A stretch of 64,000 bases of DNA, taken from the NCBI GenBank assembly GCA_022842205.1, contig JALHQA010000003.1:62001-126000 (forward strand). The letters are read 5' to 3'. Shown in pieces: positions 26,120 to 34,883 of the stretch (its first letter is position 1; each line of letters begins with the position of its first letter). This stretch comes from Hyphomicrobiales bacterium (GTDB lineage Bacteria > Pseudomonadota > Alphaproteobacteria > Rhizobiales > Methylopilaceae). The position numbers and the translations under genes were made by a program. Under the pieces are notes generated by a model. It saw only the letters and a list, made by a program, of their open reading frames with translations, did no database searches and had not been told where the DNA came from.

Positions 26120-26623
26120 ATGACGAACCCGACGCGCTTTGCGCTGGCGGCCATATGTGCTTTTGCCGCCTTTTCTGGAGCCGCCGAGGCCAATGAGGCC
26201 GATTATCTTAAGCGTTTCCATGGCTCGTTTACGGGCGGCGGGCAGGCCCGGCTGAAGGCCGAGGGCGAGGCTCATCAGATTTCATGCAAAGTTTCAGGCA
26301 CTTCGTCGGGAACCACGGTGAACATCGGTGGCACCTGCAGTGCCGGCATGATGAGCAAGAACATCTCTGCGACGCTTCGCGCCGGCTCCAACGGCCGCTA
26401 TTCCGGCACCTATAACGGTGTGAACGGCTCGGCCTCCCTGTCCGGTCGCCGCAAGGGCAATACGATCGTTCTGGCGGTCCGCGGCGCCAAACCGGCGACC
26501 ATGACCATCTCGAATTCGGGAAGCGGCATTTCGCTGACCGTGACGGCCAACAGCACACAAATGACGCGCGTCAGTCTCGCCCGCGCAGGCGGCGGCACCC
26601 AGGTGGCGTCAATCTCCGAATAA
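26120..26623 (+). CDS. Secreted protein of unknown function
   Basis: A 167-residue exported protein from ATG 26120, preceded by GGAGATGTGG. A signal peptide ends near GAAEA (about residue 24). The mature part is a beta-rich pattern: RFHGSFTGGGQARL, HQISCKVSG with a probable disulfide to GGTCSAG, then GRYSGTYNGVNGSASLSGR and GNTIVLAVRG. This resembles small periplasmic beta-barrel proteins in Hyphomicrobiales, but I cannot name the family. Its 3' end overlaps the thiolase-like gene by 15 nt and its terminator lies inside that gene. Confidence 0.75.
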   Translation: MTNPTRFALAAICAFAAFSGAAEANEADYLKRFHGSFTGGGQARLKAEGEAHQISCKVSGTSSGTTVNIGGTCSAGMMSKNISATLRAGSNGRYSGTYNGVNGSASLSGRRKGNTIVLAVRGAKPATMTISNSGSGISLTVTANSTQMTRVSLARAGGGTQVASISE

Positions 26624-27730
26624 AAGGGCACTCCCAAGCCCACCGGCGGCGGCTATCGCCGCCAGACCTCGGAAGCCGCTGGAAACAGCGGCTTTCTTTT
26701 TTTGGTGGAACATCCGCACGCAAAGTATCGCGCCCGAGGCGCCGATCGGATGCCCGCGCGCGAGCGCCCCTCCTCCGATATTGGTCACGGACGGATCGAG
26801 GCCGACGCCCTCGATACACGCCATCGCCTGAACGGCGAATGCTTCCATGATTTCGGCAACCGCAATATCGGAGGGCTTTACGCCGTTCCGATCAAGAAGC
26901 GCTCGCGCCGCTGCGACGGGAGCAAGGCCCGGCCGCTCCGGATCGCCACCCCGCCGTGCGCTCCCAAGTATCCGTACGGACGTCGCGGCTTCCTTTGCGA
27001 ACCTTTCCGATACGACCAGAACCGCAGCGGCCGCGTCCGCCTCGACTGCTACCGTCGCTGCTGTCACACCATGCTTCGCATCCCCGGCGAGAAGCGGAAG
27101 CCGCGCGCACACGGCCGAATCGAGCCGGCGCGTGAAGGCATCGCGGAGCAGATTTTCGACCGGCACGATTTCGTCCGCCGCGGGCCCGGTGAGAGCCTTG
27201 CTATGGCTGTGAACGGCGAACTCCGCCTGCGCCACGCGCGTGACAGCGAGTTCTCGGGCAAGGATCGCAGCCGCCTCGATCATATCGGGGTCGCGTTCCG
27301 AAAACGGAACGAAAGGCGGACGTTGATATTCAAGCGGCATCTCGTCCGGGCCGCGCGGCCGAACAAAGCGCAGCGGCGACCGGCTGAAGCTTTCAACACC
27401 GCCGGCAAGGATTACATCCGCCTCGCCGTGCGCGACGCGGGACGCCGCGAGAGCAACCGCGTCAAGCCCCGCGCAGCATTGCGTATCGATAGTCAGCGCA
27501 GAAACCTCGTCAGGCAGCCCGGCGGCCAGCGCTGCCATGCGTGCCGGATTGCCGCCGCCATACAGCGCATTGCCGAGGATGACGTCGTCAACCTGGCTGT
27601 ACTCCATACTGGCGTCGGCGAGTACCGCGCGGATTACCGGCGCGGCGAGATCATGCGCCTCGGCCACCCGGAACGCTCCATTGCGCGGGGCAACGGCCGT
27701 GCGGCGTGCGGCGATGATGAACGCATTCAT
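26609..27730 (-). CDS. Thiolase-superfamily protein with non-canonical active site
   Basis: A 373-residue thiolase homologue from ATG 27730. The nucleophile cysteine is kept (C85 in TQCCAGLDA) and H327 is present in LARGHPIGASG. The second catalytic cysteine (CxGGG) is replaced: the region reads AAIAAAGGLG, with A360 at its place. The NEAFA asparagine is M295 (IMEAFA). Condensation or thiolysis would need both, so activity may be altered or lost. ATGA overlap with the acyl-CoA ligase and placement at the end of a biotin-transport operon suggest a role in a biotin precursor or acyl-CoA step. Confidence 0.85.
   Translation of the reverse strand: MNAFIIAARRTAVAPRNGAFRVAEAHDLAAPVIRAVLADASMEYSQVDDVILGNALYGGGNPARMAALAAGLPDEVSALTIDTQCCAGLDAVALAASRVAHGEADVILAGGVESFSRSPLRFVRPRGPDEMPLEYQRPPFVPFSERDPDMIEAAAILARELAVTRVAQAEFAVHSHSKALTGPAADEIVPVENLLRDAFTRRLDSAVCARLPLLAGDAKHGVTAATVAVEADAAAAVLVVSERFAKEAATSVRILGSARRGGDPERPGLAPVAAARALLDRNGVKPSDIAVAEIMEAFAVQAMACIEGVGLDPSVTNIGGGALARGHPIGASGAILCVRMFHQKKKAAVSSGFRGLAAIAAAGGLGSALLFGD
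26673..26703 (+). terminator. Terminator of the secreted-protein gene, inside the antisense thiolase gene
   Basis: Stem AAGCCGCTG (26673-26681) and CAGCGGCTT (26686-26694) with loop GAAA, followed by TCTTTTTTT. It is a textbook terminator for the plus-strand gene ending at 26623, yet it lies wholly within the minus-strand thiolase-like coding region, where the A-run encodes the KKK of HQKKKAAVSS. Confidence 0.9.
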
Positions 27731-29202
27731 TCCAGGGGCTCGTATTTCTCGTCGTTCCAGATTTTCTGCAGCTTGGCGTAATCGCTTTTTCCGGAACGGG
27801 TCGATGGCCATTTCGCGACAATTCCGACATGCGACGGAACCTTGTAAGCCGGCAGAAGGCCGCGCAGATGCGCCGTCAGCGCAGGCATCGTTATGCCCTG
27901 CTCTTTCAGCTTCACGAGCGCCGCCAGCCTCACCCCACGCTTGTCGTCCGCCACGCCGAACACGGCCGAAGACTCGACCGCGGGATGGAGATTGAGAGCG
28001 GTCTCGACTTCCTCGGGTTGAATATTGCGGCCGGCGGAAATCAGCAGGCGATCGTCTCGACCCTCAAGATGCAGAAACCCGCTCTTGTCGAGGAATCCGC
28101 GATCGCCGACCGACAGCGCATCGCCCATACGCAGCACGTCGGTGCCGTCATTATAGCCCGCAAAAACGAGCGGCCCTTCCACAAAGACCAATCCCGTTCG
28201 CCCGGCGGGACAGTTTTTGCCCTTTGCATCGCGAACGCTGACGTTGACGCCTGGAAACGGTCGTCCAACCGAGCCTTTCGGTATGCGCTCATCGCTGCGC
28301 GCCAGCGTTACAAAAGACAGCTCGGATGCGCCGTAGAACTCGACGAACAGCGCTTTTGGGAACACCTTCTTTAATCGGGAGGCCATTTTAGGCGGCCACT
28401 TCGCGCCCGAGCACAATATCAGGCGAACGCCATGGCAAACCGCGTTGCTGGCTTCGGCGGCCTCAATCAACAGGAAGAGTTGCGAAGGCACGCCATACAG
28501 CACCGACACACGGTGTGCTCCGATCGTTCGCAACGCGGAATTCGGGTGGAACCCCCGGGCAACCACGAATTTCGCGCCGGCATGAAGTGCACTCGAAAGC
28601 GCATAGAGCGGCAGCGAATGACTGAAAGGTCCTGGCGCGAAGACACAATCGGCGGGGCCGATTTCGAACTCGTCCTGAGCACTGGCAAAACTCGCAAGCC
28701 AGGACCTGTGCGTACGAGAAAACGCTTTCGGTGTTCCCGTCGAGCCGGACGTGAAGCCCGTGTAGAAAAGTGCCTCCTGATCGACATCCGAAACACGGCG
28801 GAACTCCGCCGGGGCGCCAATCGCATCGGCGATTTCCGGAACCGGTAGATCGCCGTCGATCCTGACAGCTTTTCCTTCAAACTCCTCGCGCGAGGTAACC
28901 GCAATACTGGGTTTCAGCGAGGCGGCCACTTTGTTGACGGTCGCGTTTGGCCATTCGTGATCGAGTATCTGGGCACAGCGACCGGCGGTCGCGGCGGCAA
29001 GGAAAAGTACAGCCAATGGCGGCCCGTTCGGGAGATCGAGAGCGACTGTTCCCTCGCGGGGTGTTCGCGCCGCGATGAATGCGGCAAGGCGCGCGACGGC
29101 GTTATCGAGATCGCGGCGCGATGTCTTGCGATCCTCAAAGATAATCGCGGTCTCATCCGGGAGACGCCGCGCATGCTCGGCGATAGGGCGCGTGATACCC
29201 AT
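27727..29202 (-). CDS. Acyl-CoA ligase (AMP-binding family)
   Basis: A 491-residue adenylate-forming enzyme that activates a carboxylic acid to its CoA ester. Motifs: FTSGSTGTPKAF (about 152-163), FYGASE, GDRGFLDKSGFLHLEGRDDRLLI, and the catalytic lysine region RSGKSDYAKL near the C-terminus. The substrate cannot be read from sequence. It follows bioY with no gap and overlaps the thiolase homologue by ATGA, so it belongs to the biotin-transport operon. Pimelate or another biotin precursor is an attractive but unproven substrate. Confidence 0.9.
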   Translation of the reverse strand: MGITRPIAEHARRLPDETAIIFEDRKTSRRDLDNAVARLAAFIAARTPREGTVALDLPNGPPLAVLFLAAATAGRCAQILDHEWPNATVNKVAASLKPSIAVTSREEFEGKAVRIDGDLPVPEIADAIGAPAEFRRVSDVDQEALFYTGFTSGSTGTPKAFSRTHRSWLASFASAQDEFEIGPADCVFAPGPFSHSLPLYALSSALHAGAKFVVARGFHPNSALRTIGAHRVSVLYGVPSQLFLLIEAAEASNAVCHGVRLILCSGAKWPPKMASRLKKVFPKALFVEFYGASELSFVTLARSDERIPKGSVGRPFPGVNVSVRDAKGKNCPAGRTGLVFVEGPLVFAGYNDGTDVLRMGDALSVGDRGFLDKSGFLHLEGRDDRLLISAGRNIQPEEVETALNLHPAVESSAVFGVADDKRGVRLAALVKLKEQGITMPALTAHLRGLLPAYKVPSHVGIVAKWPSTRSGKSDYAKLQKIWNDEKYEPLE

Positions 29203-29754
29203 TCAGTGTCCGGCAGCCGTGTCGGGCACGGCGCTTTGCAGCGTCCGGGTGATGAAACCCGTCAGGACGACCTTGATGAGATCACCGGGCAGGAAAAGCA
29301 TGCTCGCCGCCGTCGCCTGAAGGAGGCTCATGTCGGTCTTCCACGCGAGAACCGGAATGCCGATGGCGTAGATGACGAATACTCCGCCAACGAACGCCGC
29401 GGCCATGGCTGCGACCGTTGCCGGGATTTGCCGCAACTGCGTCATCATCAGACCCGCAACGAACGCGCCTGGAATGAAGCCCAATATGAAGCCGGCGCCC
29501 GGCCCAAAGAATACCCCGAGCCCACCGCGACCGCCGGCCAGCAGCGGCACTCCGAGCGCGACGATAAGCAGGAAAAGCACGACCGCAAGCGCGCCGTTCC
29601 GCGGGCCGAGCACGGTGCCCGCAAGCATGACACCAAGCGTCTGTGCCGTGACCGGAACTCCTGCCGCGAGTGGAAGGTCGAATTTCGGCAAAATCCCGAG
29701 GGCGCCGATAATGGCGGCGAACAGGGCAATGCGGACGAGATCCTTGGTCGTCAT
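29203..29754 (-). CDS. bioY: BioY-family substrate-binding transporter (second copy)
   Basis: A 183-residue S-component of an ECF vitamin transporter from ATG 29754. About six hydrophobic segments are visible; GVPVTAQTLGVMLAG, PLLAGGRGGLGVFFGPGAGFILGF and the C-terminal FLPGDLIKVVL are typical of BioY. It is a clear paralogue of the neighbouring bioY (about half identical by eye), so a tandem duplication followed by divergence is likely. The stop directly abuts the acyl-CoA ligase ATG. The ligand may be biotin or a related compound. Confidence 0.92.
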   Translation of the reverse strand: MTTKDLVRIALFAAIIGALGILPKFDLPLAAGVPVTAQTLGVMLAGTVLGPRNGALAVVLFLLIVALGVPLLAGGRGGLGVFFGPGAGFILGFIPGAFVAGLMMTQLRQIPATVAAMAAAFVGGVFVIYAIGIPVLAWKTDMSLLQATAASMLFLPGDLIKVVLTGFITRTLQSAVPDTAAGH

Positions 29755-29765
29755 TACATAAAACC

Positions 29766-30302
29766 TCAGTTTCGCCCGAAATTCATGCCGGCGAGCAGAT
29801 AGGCGATGATCGCCGTCCCAAACGCCTTGATTATGCCACCCGGAAGAAGACCGGCGGCCACTCCGACGGCCTCGCGCATCGATTTGTCGGTGACCCACGC
29901 CAGCACCGGAATACCGATCATGTTCAGCACCACGTAGCCACCGATAAAGGCAGCAAAAAGCGCCGCCAGAAAGACGCCCCAGCGCAACGCGCCGAACAGA
30001 ACGCCCGTGATATAGGCCGCGGGCACAAAGCCGATCAGGAAACCCGCCGTCGGACCTGTAAAGACATCGAGCCCACCCCGGCCTCCCGCCAGAAGCGGCA
30101 TGCCGAACGCGACGGCGACGAGGAAAACGGCCGCCGCCAGTGCGCCGTTGCGCGCACCGATCAGAACACCGGCCAGCGTGACCCCCATGCTCTGGGCCGT
30201 GATTGGAACACCGCCGAGGAATGGAAAATCGATCCTCGGCACGAGACCGAGCGCCGCAATGATCGCCGCGAACAGAATGATCAGCCCAATCTCGCGAAAC
30301 AT
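29766..30302 (-). CDS. bioY: BioY-family substrate-binding transporter (first copy)
   Basis: A 178-residue biotin-type S-component from ATG 30302, 7 bp after bioN. PITAQSMGVTLAGVLIGARNGA, GGRGGLDVFTGPTAGFLIGF and LLPGGIIKAFGTAI match BioY. It sits between bioN and the second bioY, giving a bioM-bioN-bioY-bioY order. Two S-components sharing one energy module would let the cell take up two related ligands. Confidence 0.93.
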   Translation of the reverse strand: MFREIGLIILFAAIIAALGLVPRIDFPFLGGVPITAQSMGVTLAGVLIGARNGALAAAVFLVAVAFGMPLLAGGRGGLDVFTGPTAGFLIGFVPAAYITGVLFGALRWGVFLAALFAAFIGGYVVLNMIGIPVLAWVTDKSMREAVGVAAGLLPGGIIKAFGTAIIAYLLAGMNFGRN

Positions 30303-30309
30303 CGCTCTT

Positions 30310-30912
30310 TCACCCCCTGCGTCCGAAGCCGCGCGCGTCGAGCGACTCGGCAATCTGATCGGCCATTCTAAGAGTCTCCGCAAGGAAAGGCGCGACGAGC
30401 CGCCAGGATTGCTTGCGGCCGGTCCGCGCACGCCAGGCCTCGCTGCGCGCCTCCCAGTTCGATGCGAGCAACGGCACGAAGCGAACGACCAGCGAAACCG
30501 CGAGCGAGACCTTCCGCGGGTTGACGCCGAAGGGCCGAAGCAGGCGCAGAACCGGCATCAGCGCCCGCATCATGTCCTGCATGGTGGTGGTCATGCTGAC
30601 GATATCCGCCAGCATCACCATCATCAGCAGCCGCGCGACGGAGCCGATGCCCGCCTGCCAATCCCCCGCCAGCGCATGAAGCGCAAAGATGACCGCGAGC
30701 AGCGGCAGCAATGGACGCAGAAGAAGTACGCGGCGGAACGCATCCGTTCCCAGTATTCCGGCAAGGGCCACGACCAGGAACAACCCGCCGGCGAGAAGGC
30801 GCCAGTCCTGAACCGGCAGAACCGCGAAACTGACCGCGGCGAGCGCGAGAAGCTTTGCACCAGCGGGGACGCGGTGGAGCCAGGTTTGTCGCGAGAGATA
30901 GCCGGAGATCAT
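30310..30912 (-). CDS. bioN: ECF transporter transmembrane component BioN
   Basis: A 200-residue T-component that couples the ATPase to BioY. About four to five hydrophobic segments occupy residues 20-110. Two AxR-type coupling motifs follow: EAWRARTGR (about 157-165) and SLDARGFGR at the C-terminus. It overlaps bioM by 4 nt (ATGA). A short form like this is usual for BioN. Confidence 0.92.
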   Translation of the reverse strand: MISGYLSRQTWLHRVPAGAKLLALAAVSFAVLPVQDWRLLAGGLFLVVALAGILGTDAFRRVLLLRPLLPLLAVIFALHALAGDWQAGIGSVARLLMMVMLADIVSMTTTMQDMMRALMPVLRLLRPFGVNPRKVSLAVSLVVRFVPLLASNWEARSEAWRARTGRKQSWRLVAPFLAETLRMADQIAESLDARGFGRRG

Positions 30913-31619
30913 GCGGTCCTGGCCTTGCCGGCTGCAGTTACCGTGGCGCGATAGGCCGGAATCACGGATTCAGGCGGGGCGTTGGCGCGGACGCGGCCGC
31001 CGTCGAGCCATATCACCCGGTCGAACCCGGAATCGGACAGGAGATCAAGGTCGTGGCTTGCCATCAGGATATGTTGATTGATGCCCGCCAGACGGTCCTT
31101 GAAATCGTAACGTGTTGGAAGATCGAGGCTGGAGAATGGCTCGTCGAGCAGAAGGACATCCGGCTCGGCCGCCAGCACCGCAATAAGGCAGACAAGCTGC
31201 TTCTGACCCTCGGACAGTTCATGGACCGCCCTCTTCTCCCAACCTGCGCAGCCATGAAGAGCAAGCAGCTCGCGCGCCCTTACTCCGGCCGCCGCGTGGT
31301 CCATGCCTTTTTCGATAAGCCCGAACGCGACTTCCTCGCCGACCGTCGGAAAAAGAATCTGATGGTCGGGGTTCTGGAAAAGGAAGCCGGTTTCCGGCCT
31401 GCCCTCGGCCGTCGGCCGGCCCATCACACGAACCACCCCGGCATCGGGCATCAGCAGCCCGGCCGCGAGCCTCAGAAGCGAGCTTTTTCCGGAGCCGTTA
31501 TTGCCGATGACGCCTACGCGCCGGCCGGCAATCTGCAGCGACACATCCTGAAAAACCGTTCTGTTGGAACGCCTTAAGGTTACACCTTCAAGCGCGACGA
31601 AGGGGCTCTGATCATCCAT
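30909..31619 (-). CDS. bioM: ECF transporter ATPase BioM
   Basis: A 236-residue ABC ATPase from ATG 31619. Walker A GNNGSGKSSL, Q-loop FLFQNPDHQILF, signature ELSEGQKQLVC and Walker B DVLLLDEPFSSLD are present. It is the first gene of the minus-strand operon. Upstream lies a divergent glycosyltransferase gene within 94 bp; no BioR-type box was found there. It energises BioN with either BioY. Confidence 0.94.
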   Translation of the reverse strand: MDDQSPFVALEGVTLRRSNRTVFQDVSLQIAGRRVGVIGNNGSGKSSLLRLAAGLLMPDAGVVRVMGRPTAEGRPETGFLFQNPDHQILFPTVGEEVAFGLIEKGMDHAAAGVRARELLALHGCAGWEKRAVHELSEGQKQLVCLIAVLAAEPDVLLLDEPFSSLDLPTRYDFKDRLAGINQHILMASHDLDLLSDSGFDRVIWLDGGRVRANAPPESVIPAYRATVTAAGKARTA

Positions 31620-31712
31620 GGCATGGTGATACCCTGCCCGGCCTTCCGATGCCACGGCCTCGCCGGACCTTCACCCGTCCTTAAGCGGACTCGGTCTTTA
31701 TCGGATGCTGAC

Positions 31713-32978
31713 ATGCCGACCGAGAAACCCTACCCCAGCAGCAGGCGCACTCCGCCGGACGTATCCATCGTCATGCCCTGCCTGAACGAGGCGCTTTCGC
31801 TCGGCCCCTGCGTGGCGGTGGCCCAGGAAGCCCTGCGCGTTCTGAACGCGCGGCACGGGCTGACCGGCGAAGTCGTCGTCGCCGACAACGGCTCGACCGA
31901 CGGGAGTCAGGCGCTTGCCCGCAAGCTCGGCGCCCGGGTCGTCGGCGTACCCCGGCGCGGCTACGGCGCCGCGCTGAGCGCCGGCTTCGGCGCCGCCAAA
32001 GGCCGCTATCTGGTGATGGGCGATTCCGACGGCTCCTACGATTTCCTCGACGCCGTGCCGATGGTCGAAGAACTGATGCGCGGCGCGGATCTCTGCATGG
32101 GATCGCGCTTCAAGGGCGGCATCGCGCCGGGCGCCATGCCATGGAAGAACCGCTATATCGGCAATCCCGTACTGACAGGAATTCTCAACATCCTGTTCAA
32201 CACCAAAATCGACGATGCCCATTGCGGCCTGCGCGCGCTGACGCGCCGCGCCTTCGAGCGGCTGCGGCTCAACGGCTCCGGCATGGAATTCGCCAGCGAA
32301 ATGGTCATCAAGGCCGCGCTGCTGAAATTCGAGATCGCGGAAGTGCCGACAACACTGTCACCCGATCTCCGCGATCGGCCGCCGCATCTGCGCCCGTGGC
32401 GCGACGGCTGGCGGCATTTGCGTTATCTGTTCATGCTCAGCCCGCTGTGGTCGTTCATCGTTCCGGCGGGCGCGATCGGCGCGATCTCGCTGACGGTGCT
32501 TCTTTTCGCGGCGGCCGAGTGGGCCGGACTCACGCCTCCGAACGGCATCTTCGGCAATTACTGGACTATTCTCGCGGGCGCCGGGCTGACACTCAGCCAT
32601 CTCGCAATGCTGATGGGCATCACCGCGCAATTCTATGGCGTCCAGTCCGGCTATCGCCAGCCGGGCCGCATCACAAGCCGGCTTGCACCCGTGCTCACCC
32701 TCGAGACAATGCTGCTCTCAGGCGTAGCGGTATTGACCATTGGCATCGTTGCTCTCGCAGCGATCACAGTTTTCTGGTCGGCCCACGGGTTCCAGGCGAT
32801 CGGCAGCGTATTGCCTGCAGTCGCGGGCACGGCGCTCATGACCATCGGCGTGCAGAACATGCTCGGCGGTTTCCTGCTCGCCGTCGTTTGCAACAACGAA
32901 GCCGCGCTCTTGCGCGGAAGGTCCGAACCCGAAACCGTTGAGCCTGCACAGGAGACGCCTGTTGCGAAAGCGAGCTAA
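31713..32978 (+). CDS. Family 2 glycosyltransferase with C-terminal membrane domain
   Basis: A 421-residue enzyme from ATG 31713. The GT-A domain (about 15-245) starts DVSIVMPCLNEALSLG, with VVADNGSTDGS and the DxD-type MGDSDGSYDF. Four hydrophobic segments follow from about residue 250. This layout is that of polyprenyl-phosphate hexose synthases (DPM1/GtrB-like). It opens a plus-strand operon with a GT4, a methyltransferase and a GtrA-like protein, so it likely makes the lipid-linked sugar. Confidence 0.9.
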   Translation: MPTEKPYPSSRRTPPDVSIVMPCLNEALSLGPCVAVAQEALRVLNARHGLTGEVVVADNGSTDGSQALARKLGARVVGVPRRGYGAALSAGFGAAKGRYLVMGDSDGSYDFLDAVPMVEELMRGADLCMGSRFKGGIAPGAMPWKNRYIGNPVLTGILNILFNTKIDDAHCGLRALTRRAFERLRLNGSGMEFASEMVIKAALLKFEIAEVPTTLSPDLRDRPPHLRPWRDGWRHLRYLFMLSPLWSFIVPAGAIGAISLTVLLFAAAEWAGLTPPNGIFGNYWTILAGAGLTLSHLAMLMGITAQFYGVQSGYRQPGRITSRLAPVLTLETMLLSGVAVLTIGIVALAAITVFWSAHGFQAIGSVLPAVAGTALMTIGVQNMLGGFLLAVVCNNEAALLRGRSEPETVEPAQETPVAKAS

Positions 32979-32982
32979 GGAC

Positions 32983-34176
32983 ATGGCGGTCCTCAGGATC
33001 GCAATGCTCTCGGCCTATTTCGAAGCCCACCGTGGCGGCATCGAGATCGTCGCCGGAAAGCTGGCACGCGAGTTCAAAAAGCATGGCCATGCGCTTACAT
33101 GGATTGCGTCCGGTCCTGAGCTGCCGCCCAAGAATGCCGGACAAGCGCTCCAGCTTCGTGCGCTGAACATCACCGAACGTTTTGGTGTTCCGTTTCCCCT
33201 GCCACTCCCATCGGTCTACAAACCGCTCAACGCGAAACTCGGCAATGTGGACGTCGTGGTCATCCATGACGCCGTATACCCGCTGCATGTTCTGGCCTAT
33301 TTGCGGGGGCGCGCGCACGGAACCCCGGTGATCGTTGTCCAGCACATCGGCAATGTTCCGTATCGCAACATCTTGTTGCGCGCGCTGATGAAGCTTGCGA
33401 CCGCTCTTGTGACAAAGCCGATCCTGCGGCGCGCGGATCAGGTCGTATTCATCAGTGACGCGGTGGCGCGCGAGTTTGGGGACCTGACCTACAGGCAGCG
33501 CCCGAAAGTCATCTTCAACGGAGTCGATACAGCGGTTTTCAAACCGCCGATTTCGGCACGGGCCAAGACCCGCAACCGGAAGCCGTTCGGGCTCCCGGCA
33601 CGAACGCCGGTTGCCCTGTTCGTCGGACGCTTTGTTGAAAAGAAAGGCCTTGCGATCCTCGAACGTCTTGCGCGCACGCGCCCCGACGTCACGTTCGCTC
33701 TTGCGGGTTGGGGTCCGGTCGATCCGCGCTCGTGGCAATTACCAAATGTCGTCGTATTCGATGGGTTGAAAGGGGCTTCTCTTACGAAACTCTACAATGC
33801 AGCGGACATGCTCATCCTGCCGAGTGTCGGCGAAGGATATCCGCTCGTGATTCAGGAAGCGCTTGCCTGCGGTCTTCCGGTGATATGCGGCAGCGAAACC
33901 GCCGAAGCGCACGCTGCCGCGAAACCGTTCCTTTATCCGGTTCACATCCAGCCCGGCTGGCCCGCTGTCACGGCAACCGCAATTTCAAGCGAGATCGAGC
34001 ATGCCCTGGGCGAACCCGATTCGGCCGCCGATCGGCGCGCGGCCTTCGCGCGACGGCATTACAATTGGGAGCGGGCTGCGGATTCCTATGACGCCCTGTT
34101 CAGAAAGGTCGTGCGCCCGTGGACAGGTCCGGGCCTGAAGACGCAGGCGCGCTATATGATGGATAATGCCGTATGA
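32983..34176 (+). CDS. Family 4 glycosyltransferase
   Basis: A 397-residue GT-B enzyme from ATG 32983. The N-terminal domain has AMLSAYFEAHRGGIEIVAGKL; the C-terminal domain has FVGRFVEKKGLAILERL and the nucleotide-sugar motif SVGEGYPLVIQEALACG. It uses a nucleotide sugar to extend a glycan. It lies 4 bp after the GT2 and overlaps the methyltransferase by ATGA, so it is in the same operon. Confidence 0.92.
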   Translation: MAVLRIAMLSAYFEAHRGGIEIVAGKLAREFKKHGHALTWIASGPELPPKNAGQALQLRALNITERFGVPFPLPLPSVYKPLNAKLGNVDVVVIHDAVYPLHVLAYLRGRAHGTPVIVVQHIGNVPYRNILLRALMKLATALVTKPILRRADQVVFISDAVAREFGDLTYRQRPKVIFNGVDTAVFKPPISARAKTRNRKPFGLPARTPVALFVGRFVEKKGLAILERLARTRPDVTFALAGWGPVDPRSWQLPNVVVFDGLKGASLTKLYNAADMLILPSVGEGYPLVIQEALACGLPVICGSETAEAHAAAKPFLYPVHIQPGWPAVTATAISSEIEHALGEPDSAADRRAAFARRHYNWERAADSYDALFRKVVRPWTGPGLKTQARYMMDNAV

Positions 34177-34883
34177 GCATATCTGCCGGCGAACAGATGC
34201 GCCGCCGCTCTCCGCGCATCTTCGATACGGACTGGCTGGTTCTCCGAAAATTGCGCCAGGCGATCGGAGTGTTGTCGGAACGCGCGTCGCCTGACATGAC
34301 GGCGGTCGATTTCGGATGTGGCTCCAAACCCTACGCCGATCTCTTCATTGATCGCGGCGTGACCTATCTTGGGGCAGACTTCGGATCGGGCGCGGAGCTT
34401 CGTATCACCGATGACGGACGACTGCTTTGCGACGACGGCATTGCCGATATCGTGTTGTCGTTTCAGGTTCTCGAACATGTACGCGATCTTGATATGTACT
34501 TCGCTGAGGCGAGGCGCGCCCTGAAGCCCGATGGCTGGATGATACTCTCGACACATGGCGCATGGCTTTACCATCCGCACCCTGAAGATCACCGCCGCTG
34601 GACCCGCGAGGGACTTCGCAACGACATCGAAACGCGCGGTTTCAAGGTCGAGGGGTGCGAGGCGGTCGTCGGCCCGCTTGGCTGGACAACCATTTTCCGC
34701 ATGATGGGATTTGTGCATTTCCTCCGGAAAATACCGGTGGTCGGCCACGCGGTTGCGGGAGTCATTGCAAGCCTCATGAACGCACGCGCGGCCCTTGAGG
34801 ACCTGATTACACCTCAGCGCCTCATCGACAACGACGCCTGCATCTATGTGATGTTCTGCCGGCCGGAGCCGGAACGGCGATGA
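34173..34883 (+). CDS. SAM-dependent methyltransferase
   Basis: A 236-residue class I methyltransferase. The SAM-binding strand reads AVDFGCGSKPYADLF (about 44-58), followed by DIVLSFQVLEHVRDL. HPHPEDHRRWTREGL matches sugar or lipid methyltransferases of glycan clusters. It overlaps both neighbours by ATGA, so it is translationally coupled. Likely role is methylating a sugar or glycan intermediate; the exact acceptor is unknown. Confidence 0.88.
   Translation: MSISAGEQMRRRSPRIFDTDWLVLRKLRQAIGVLSERASPDMTAVDFGCGSKPYADLFIDRGVTYLGADFGSGAELRITDDGRLLCDDGIADIVLSFQVLEHVRDLDMYFAEARRALKPDGWMILSTHGAWLYHPHPEDHRRWTREGLRNDIETRGFKVEGCEAVVGPLGWTTIFRMMGFVHFLRKIPVVGHAVAGVIASLMNARAALEDLITPQRLIDNDACIYVMFCRPEPERR

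Noticed and set aside
31619-31713. A BioR-type operator (TTATCTATAA-like) ahead of bioM
   Set aside because: No such palindrome is present in the gap; a TTTATCGGA stretch near 31697-31705 is not close enough.
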